Shown in pieces: positions 11,201-20,200 of a DNA stretch of 64,000 bases; the first letter of the stretch is position 1; each line of letters starts with the position of its first letter. Source of the DNA: Callorhinus ursinus (lineage: Eukaryota > Chordata > Mammalia > Carnivora > Otariidae); assembly GCF_003265705.1 (NCBI RefSeq), contig NW_020312817.1, positions 54,566,259 through 54,630,258 of the forward strand, written 5' to 3'. Made by a program: the position numbers and the translations under genes. Under the pieces are notes generated by a model. The model saw only the letters and a program-made list of their open reading frames with translations, was not told the origin of the DNA and did not search any database.

Positions 11201-14200
11201 GAGATTTTGCTGGAAACCTTCATATATGGTAAGATTATTTAATCAATATTAAGACATGAGGTAGGCCATTTCTTTGATAGTCGTGTTGCTCTTCCTCTGA
11301 AAGGGAGAATTCTAATTTTAAAATGTTTCTTGTTCAATTTTAACTATTTATAAAAATGCAAGAATTGTCTTTTAATACACATTTCTAGATTTCATATTCA
11401 AAATCCCTTTAAAAATACTGTTTTTCTTTAGATATTTTGAATAATGTTACCAATATTTATTTCCATACCTGCTGTTTGGTGCTAGCATTTAATATTTTAT
11501 AAGTGTACATAAACGGCTCTTCCCCACACATGTGTAACACAGAAAAGTTCAATATTGTTAACATATCAAGACAACTGGCATTACAGAATGATACACTGAA
11601 TTTTTATTTGTTTTAATTTTTTAATGTAAAACTCAATTCATTAAAAAATTTTTTTTAATACTTGAGCTAACATCTAAGCACAACTTTTTAGGAACACATC
11701 TGTTGAGCAAATCAATATAAACCTGTTATTAATGAACAAAACCATAATTATGCCAAATGTTTGTAATTTTCATGTTCTACCTAGAGTTATTTCCTCGTAT
11801 TTAAATTAAATTGCAGGGACTGATATTTCTCCTTAATTACTTTTCAAGAATATCTCTTATTTTAACTATTTAAAGTATATATAGTAATGTTCTAGAAAGA
11901 AACTATCTTCTCTGTCTCATGTTTTCTAAGGTGACCTTTCTTGATTCTCACTTAGAATCTGCTGCTTTGTAATTGAATTACTCTGACATATTTATCTTAG
12001 AATCACAATATAAAACAGAATGAAGCTATTTTAACTTCCCTTTGCTTTAACTGCTTAATACTTAAGTTCGCATCTATTAGAGTACATCAGTTCTTACATG
12101 CTATGTCATATACTTTAAAAGAAATCGGGAGAGACCAGTCTGATTGTTATTTTTAAAAATAACATATTTCAGTATAAGAATATGCAAAAAATACAACTGT
12201 TGACTGTCTTTCTAATGGAGTTTCCTAGTATAGTTACAGGTATCACTGACTATCATTGTTAAGTCTTACAGTTTTATGTTACAAAAAGCAGTGTTTTAAA
12301 GTCTGTAAAAGCAGTAAAAAAGTTCTTTTAAATAGAATCTCAGCCCTGTTTAGATTTTACTAATAAATCTTGGCCTAGTAATAAGTTGGGATTACATTTC
12401 ATGAATAGCTACATTAATTTTTTTTTTTAAAGTTCAGGTTATCAAAAACTGACCTGTTAAAGAGAAATGTGGCTTAGAAGCCCTATTAGAAAAAAGGGAG
12501 GCAGGATAAGGGGTATATTAACATAACCTATTTGAGCCATTCATCCCCCTGCCATCTTGGGTAGATTCAGACACTCATAGTAGCGGGTACTTTCCTGCAT
12601 TCCTTTCTCTTAACTAACCTAGATTTAGACAAACTTACCTTTGTTGTGACCAGCATGATGATACACTGAAAAATATGTAATGAGAGGAAACTAGTATGGA
12701 ATTTAGTGAGAAAATAATACATTGTAAAGGAAGAAATGTATACAAAGTAAACACTACTCATATTTTATCCTTCCAAAAGATCTCAAGATCAGACTACCAA
12801 GGCCTATTTTGGAAAAACATTCTGAATTACTTTGAATTTACTCTGTGTTTAAAGTAGTGATTATTAGATTTCAGGGAACCAAAGGGTCAGCAGATTTGGA
12901 GTATCCATTACATGTCGGGAGGAGCCCAGGAATCTGCATTTATTATTAAGCTTGCCTGGTAAGTCATGTGCAGAGGTCCTAGATTATCTCTGAGAATTAC
13001 TAAGTGGGCTCAGGACATAGAGTTCCAAGTTGAATGATGACAGTTCTCATTGAGGGCTGGAAAGAAGCTAAAGTGGAGAGAAAATATTGGAAGTAAATGT
13101 ATAAATTACCTTCATAGCAAAACCCTTATTTTTAAACAAAAATCTAAATATGGTATGCATTCTTAAATTTCAGTAGTGAACTAAATGTTTGGGACCATGG
13201 AGTAAGTAGGAAGCTGTGTTCTTTTGCCTAGGAATTTGGAATCTCCAGAGATCCCAGTATATTCCGTAAAGGGCCATAAGGAAATTATAAATACCATAGA
13301 TGGTGTAGGTGGACTGGGAATTGGGGAAGGTGCACCGGAAATTGTGACTGGCAGCCGAGATGGTAAGTTAAAGTTTTCTGTGTATTTCAGAAAATTTTTT
13401 TCTTTCGATATATCTTTGTGCAACAATATATCTTCTCTTATGGAAATCTTCTTCATCAGCCACGACTCCCTAAATCTAACTGTACTTTTTTAATAGGCAA
13501 GTTTAATTGCATATCCCTCAATTGCCTCAGACTTTTGGGTGTTTTGAGATAGAGACATAGCACTTACTATTTTAGCTTTGAGCTAGTTCAACTACTAACA
13601 ACCATAGTTTCTTATGAACTTTGAAAGATTTAAAATTTCTTTACAGGTTTTTGAGGCAGCTGACAATATAAGGTGGGTGGCAGCTTTTCACATTTTGGCG
13701 GGGGAGGGACAGAGGGAAAGAGAGGGAGAATCTTTTTTTTTTTTTAAGATTTATTTATTTGTCAGAGAGAGAGAGAGAGCACAAGCAGGGGGAGCGGCAG
13801 GCAGAGGGAGAAGCAGGCTCCCTGCTGAGCAAGAAGCCCGCTATGGGACTCAATCCCAGGACCCTGGGATCATGACTTGAGCCGAAGGCAGACATTTAAC
13901 TGACTGAGCCACCCAGGCATCCCAAGAGAGGGAGAATCTTAAGCAGGCTCCATGCCCAGTGCAGAGCCCAACACAGGGTTCAGTCTCATGACTCTGAGAT
14001 CATGACCTGAGCCGAAATCAAGACTCAGATGCTTAACTGACTGAGCCACCCAGGCACCCCTCACCTTCTTTTTTTAAAAAGCAGAATTAGTACTTGTGAA
14101 AATTGTCGTGTTGATAGCTGGTTGAACATTGAAGTTCTGTGATCCTTCCACTGAGCATTGTAGAAAGATCCAAGGGCACCAGCACTACTTTTCTACCTTG

Positions 14201-17200
14201 TGGTGACTAACAAGGGACAGGTCTATTGGTGTTCAAAGATGTTCTGCATGACCGTAAAGGGAGTCAGAATTTGTTGCTTCATGATGGGTACATAAAAAAT
14301 TTGGTACCTTAGTGGGTTTGGCTACTTTTGTTTTTTTTTTTTTAATGTTATGTTAATCACCATACATCATTAGTTTTTGATGTAGTGTTCCATGATTCAT
14401 TGTTTGCGTATAACGACTCAGTGCTCCACGCAGAACGTGCCCTCTTTAATACCCATCACCAGGCTAACCCATCCCCTCACCGCCCTCCCCTCTAGAACCC
14501 TCAGTTTGTTTCTCAGAGTCCATCGTCTCTCATGGTTCGTCTCCCCCTCCGATTTCCCCCCTTCATTCTTCCCCTCCTGCTATCTNNNNNNNNNNNNNNN
14601 NNNNNNNNNNNNNNNNNNNNNNNNNNNNNNNNNNNNNNNNNNNNNNNNNNNNNNNNNNNNNNNNNNNNNNNNNNNNNNNNNNNNNCCCTCCCCTCTAGAA
14701 CCCTCAGTTTGTTTCTCAGAGTCCATCGTCTCTCATGGTTCGTCTCCCCCTCTGATTTCCCCCCTTCATTCTTCCCCTCCTGCTATCTTCTTTTTTTGGC
14801 TAGTTTTTAATGGCTGCTCAAGACCATGAGGAAATTGTTGTAAAAGAAAAGTGAGATATATTTCTCTAACAGTTATTCAAGTGTCTGTGTTTTAGAAATC
14901 AGTTATTCCTTTTAATCATTAAAGCACTATGAAAAATGGGAGGAAAAATAGCATTCAATCTACCACAGTAGCATAACCCTTAGCTTTGTTTTCCTTTCCA
15001 GTCTTATATACAATTTTGTATAGTTGTCAGTGTGGATATGATTTTTGTCTTTTTTTATTTTGTGTTTTGTCATATGCAAATGTTGCTGTTTCCATCATTA
15101 CCATTCTAATGACTATGTAATATTATATGCTATGGATGTATCACAGGTGTCCTTAACCATGTCTTTGTTAAGCATTCAGTTTGCTTTAAGCTTTTGTTTA
15201 TTGTTTTGGGAGAGTGACTTTAAAATAATGAAGGAATGAGTATCATCATGTATATAACTTTTTAGAATAAGCATATTTTGTGATTTTTAAAATTTATTGT
15301 CAGACTTTCCAAAGTACCCATGTACATTCTGAGCTACAGTAGATGAGGTGGATTTCCAGTCTACCCTACCAGCATTGATTTTCCTTTTTTCCTCTAAATT
15401 TATAGATAAAAATAGTAGTCCATTCCAATTTGTCTTAACTTCTTTCTGTATTTGTTTATCAGTTAGTTTTGCTTTGTGAATTGTCTGTTTATGTTCTTTG
15501 CTCATTTAACTATTGCAAATTTCATATGAATCTTATCAATTTGTATGAACCCTCTAGAGGGTTCACATTTGTGAGAATTTCTTTTCTCCTTAAAGTGGCC
15601 TTTTTAATGACCGACTTTATTTTATCCTTGGAGATAATCTAGTGGGATATCTCCCCTTTTCCTGAGTTTATTATCTCTTTTAAGGATTTTTTGCCCTTTT
15701 CCTATTCTCTCTTAAGTACTTGCCTTTTAGCCATTTTATTAAATGCATTTGTATTTCTCATAGGCAGTGATGAGTTTAGTTAGTAGTCCTGCAATTTGCA
15801 TTAAAAGGAGAAGCATTGAGAAGAAATATGTGTTAATTTTATTTAATATTTCCCTCATCTCTATTGCCACAGGGAAATTAAACTTAATTGTATGTGAGAT
15901 AGTATTCTAAAACCCCATATAAGAAATCATAAATGTAAAAATTAGAATTTGTTCATCTGTAGAAGAAAAATGGCAATGATTATATGGGTAGTATGGAAAA
16001 AAATTAAAATGACACTGATATTATTCTAAATAAATAGTACATTAGGTTTAGGCTCAAAGAAAGACATGATCTGAATTAGTAACATTTGTGTTTCCCTTGT
16101 CAGTCATACCTTGTTGATAACTTCAGAACAGTTGTTGGCTTTTCTGTGTATCTATTAAGTTGGAAATCAAGTCCGACAGTAACATATGGGTTATATCTCT
16201 GATATTAAATACAACTTGCCCAAGTAGAAGTCAGAAATATATGAATATTTTTCAAGTGTTATGTTATCTATAATATGGCCATATACACAGGAAGTCATAG
16301 GAAGAGAATGCAGAAAATAAATGTCATCAATCACTATTGAATTTTGCCAACTCACTTGTATGCACAACAGGAACTGTGAAGGTGTGGGACCCAAGACAAA
16401 AAGACGATCCTGTTGCTAATATGGAACCTGTACAAGGAGAAAACAAGAGAGACTGTTGGACTGTGGCATTTGGTAAATTATTGAAGAACCTTGCATTTGA
16501 GGTATCAGATGGTAAAAAGCACAGTGCTTTAAGAAATTCCCGATAGTCTCATTACACTGTTTTGTGGATTATTATAGTTTACTTAGACTCCAGTGAACAC
16601 TTTCACTTACCCCTTCAGTAGAGAATCTCAGCAAATGAACTTTTTCTTTAAAAAACAATATTAGATAACCAATTTAATAATCTTGATGTCCTGTCAGGAT
16701 TAGCAAAACGAGATTCTGCCTAGTGTGGGTTTTTTTTTTTTTTTTTGGTGTGATTTGGTACGAGTTGTATGTGTAGTTTTATAACATTATTTTAGCAGCC
16801 TTCAAATGAGCATTTAAAAGATCTGCAATGTATCTTGATTTCCAGGAAATGCTTATAATCAAGAGGAACGTGTTGTTTGTGCTGGCTATGACAATGGAGA
16901 TATCAAACTGTTTGATCTCAGAAATATGTCATTGCGGTGGGAGACAAACATAAAAAATGGGGTAATGTACATTTGGGTTCTTTATAGTTTGAGCATGTTT
17001 TTATCCACCTCTGAACTACTTCAAAAGGAGAGCGCCTCGGATGACTCATCTTGTACAGCCCTTCTGCCAATGGTTTTTAACTCTTGGGGCTGTGCAGCCT
17101 TTTGAGAACTTAATGAAAATCATGGATCCTTTCTTCAGAAAGTGAACACATATTTAGATGTGGTATGACAATCCCTGGTGAGTCACCAGCCCCTGTGGCC

Positions 17201-20200
17201 TATCTGTGGACCCCTGTGGGCTATGCAGTGTGATATTAAAATGAGCTAGTAAGAGGCCTTTTTTTTCTGCTAATATTAGAAAGCTTGAAATAGTAATAGC
17301 CTCCCCAAGTACTTTCAGATTTTTGGGTCCTGAGTTGTATACCTTTAGTGAAGAATGTGATTCCTTCCTGTTTTCTAAAATCAGCTTTGATTGTACTATA
17401 TAAAATAATTATGTAATAACAGTAAAAAATTATATGGCTTTCCAAATTAATCTGCCAGACAGGGGAACTCAAGATGGTTTTGTTGATCCTATGAACCAAG
17501 AAGAAATTTTTTCAGTTAAAAGTATTTGATGTATTAATTCTCAAAACATAAAATGATTAATTGCTTTCACATGAGCTGATAATTTTAAAGTTGTTTTACT
17601 TAGTTTAAAAGAACCTCCTGAATAGTAATCATTAGGCCATCAATAATAAATATTTTCTATTTCAGGTATGTAGCTTGGAGTTCGACAGAAAAGACATAAG
17701 TATGAATAAGTTGGTAGCTACATCACTGGAAGGAAAGTTTCATGTTTTTGATATGAGAACACAGCATCCAACAAAAGGTTTTGCTTCTGTTTCAGAAAAG
17801 GTAAATATGAGGGAAATGTCTTTCTATGAAGAGGAATGTTCATAGCTTGTTTTAGACTAATAAATAGAATTAGTCACCAAGGTTCCTTCCAGGTCTTTAT
17901 ATGAAGGGAGCTATTTTTAGTATGTTCTTGTGGGAACACGACAAGTTTTTCTGTGCAGAGAGTACTTTTCCAAAGTTTATCATTTTTAGATTTATTGATT
18001 ATAATTAAGGCCTCAGTTGGCTAGGAATCTTATTTTGTAGTTTAGGAACAATCACAAGACAACTAGCTAATGCTAAGAATTGGATCAACAAAACCTAGCC
18101 TAGTGTTTTCTAATAAATATATTTGTGTTAATATCTAATTATATACTTTTCAAAACATATCAACATATATATCTTATGTCATTTCATCACACTTTATTTT
18201 ATATTCTGGTTTGCTATATTAAGTGAAATTATTTAAAGCTTCAATCATGGGCACATAGTAGGTTCAAAAAAATTAGTCATTTACACATATATACATACTT
18301 TACCTTGTTCCAAAAGTATTTGAGGTGGCTTAGAAGGAAACATACAGTATTACAACATCAAAAATAGATGAAGAAAGCAGAGCATAGGGAAAATACTGGT
18401 TAAAAAGAGAAAAAAAAACAAGATGATGAAGCCTGGAGTAAGGGTACTGCATAAGATTAAACTGAAACACCCTGTCGTTGGCCAGAGATGGGCTGGGAAT
18501 GTGACTCTGACTTCCTTGAATGTGAAAGTAAAGATCAGTTACAGGGGCATCTGGGTGGCTCAGTTGTTAAGCGTCTGCCTTCAGCTCAGGTCATAGTCCC
18601 AGGGTCCTGGGATCAAGCCCCGCATCGAGCCCTGCATCGAGCCCCGCATCGAGCCCCGCATCGAGCCCCGCATCGGGCTCCCCGCTCGGCGGGAAGCCTG
18701 CTTCTCCCTCTCCCACTCCCCCTGCTTGTGTTCCTGCTCTCACTAACTCTCTCTCTCTGTCAAATAAAAAAATAAAATCTTAAAAAAAAAAAAAAAGATC
18801 AGTTACAGATTTGTAGTTTCCATAAGATTAAAATATATGTTGCTCAGGAAATAAAAATTTACTCTCTTGTTCTCTCTCCCTCCATTGTGGATTCAGTAGT
18901 ACTTCTCAAACCTTCCTATTTTGTTTTACTTTGTTGTTACTGTTAATTATTATTATTACTGCATATAAATTGCTGTCACTGCCTGATAAACTAAATTCTT
19001 AAGGTAGCTATAAATTGCAGTATTGTTTGCCTTCATTATTTCAGAATATAGTTAAGTATCTATCAACAACCTAAAGCCCTTTATTAAATTTTCCCTTATG
19101 CAATTATAACACATTTCTCATCCAGTATATATTTTTTAAGATTTTATTATTTATCTGACAGAGAGGAGCACAAGTAGGCAGAGTGGCAGCAGAGGGAGAG
19201 GGAGAAGCAGGCTCCTGCTGAACAGAGAGCCTGATGTGGGTCTCTATCCCAGGACCCTGGGCTTGTGACCCGAGCTGAAGGCAGATGCTTAACCAACTGA
19301 GCCACCCAGGAGCCCCTCATCCAGGTTATTTTAAGAGGTCATATCCCCTCTTGCTTTTTGTGTGTTTTTTTTTATCAGCTTTCAGAAGCAAAAGAGAAGT
19401 TTAAACTAGGAAACAAATTGAAATAGGTTTTAACAGCTTGAACCCATTCACTTGAGGACTCTTACACACGTAAAGGGTGTATTTTGAGATATGGGGGTTT
19501 TAATCTGCTAATGGTAATCCTTTTACAAGACTATTAAGTCAAATGCCAAGACTAATCACTCACTGAAATGTGAAGTGTCTAAGAATGATTTAGATTTAGT
19601 TGGTCTCACTGTTTCTGCAAAGCAGAATCTTTCCTCCCTCCTTCCATCTCTCCTCCCCCCCCCCCCCCCGTCCCACCCTCTCTCCATCTCTCTCTCTCTC
19701 TCAAATTCCTTGCAATGAATATTACACCATTAACACTGATTTACTAGCTGTTGTTGAGGTGCTAACAAGCTGTTAACCTCTCAGTTGCCATTTTTGTCTT
19801 TTAGTTTAATGTGACTGATAAAGACCCGGGCTTATTATGACCTTAAACACCATCTATAAGCCCTTGTAGTCCTTATTTTGAAGATTAGACAAGTCAAATG
19901 GTATAAATTAAAGATAAGGCTTTAAGTTAAAATTCATTCTGTATATGGGAACTTTTTGTAGTTCCCACTCAGTTTTCTGGGAACCTGAAACTCCTGTAAA
20001 AAATAGTCTGTTTTTTTTTTTTTTTTAATTCAGTATCCTTTTTTCCCCTTAGGATGAAGTATATGTTTTTGCATTTTGAGTTTTTCTTCTCCCTCAGAGT
20101 AAGCTAGAGATACTTAAATGTGTAAAATCTATTTGCATAATTTATATGGTAGTATAAACTTATATGGACTTTTAATCTAACATTTTTTTTAATCCAGTAG

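Larger units (their letters stand above)
13363..16370 (+). other. WDR92: WDR92 intron 3
   Basis: 3.0 kb. Holds a nested SINE pair, an antisense L1 3' end split by the only assembly gap in the window, and AT-rich sequence (14808-16370) without recognisable features. Confidence 0.85.

Noticed and set aside
14392..14829. 145-codon open frame across the N gap
   Set aside because: Reads through 100 N in an antisense L1 3' UTR; not a gene.
18488..18775. Open frame with repeated HRAP residues
   Set aside because: Translation of the SINE 12-bp expansion. Also rejected as a CRISPR-like array: the units are contiguous with no spacers, in a mammalian SINE.
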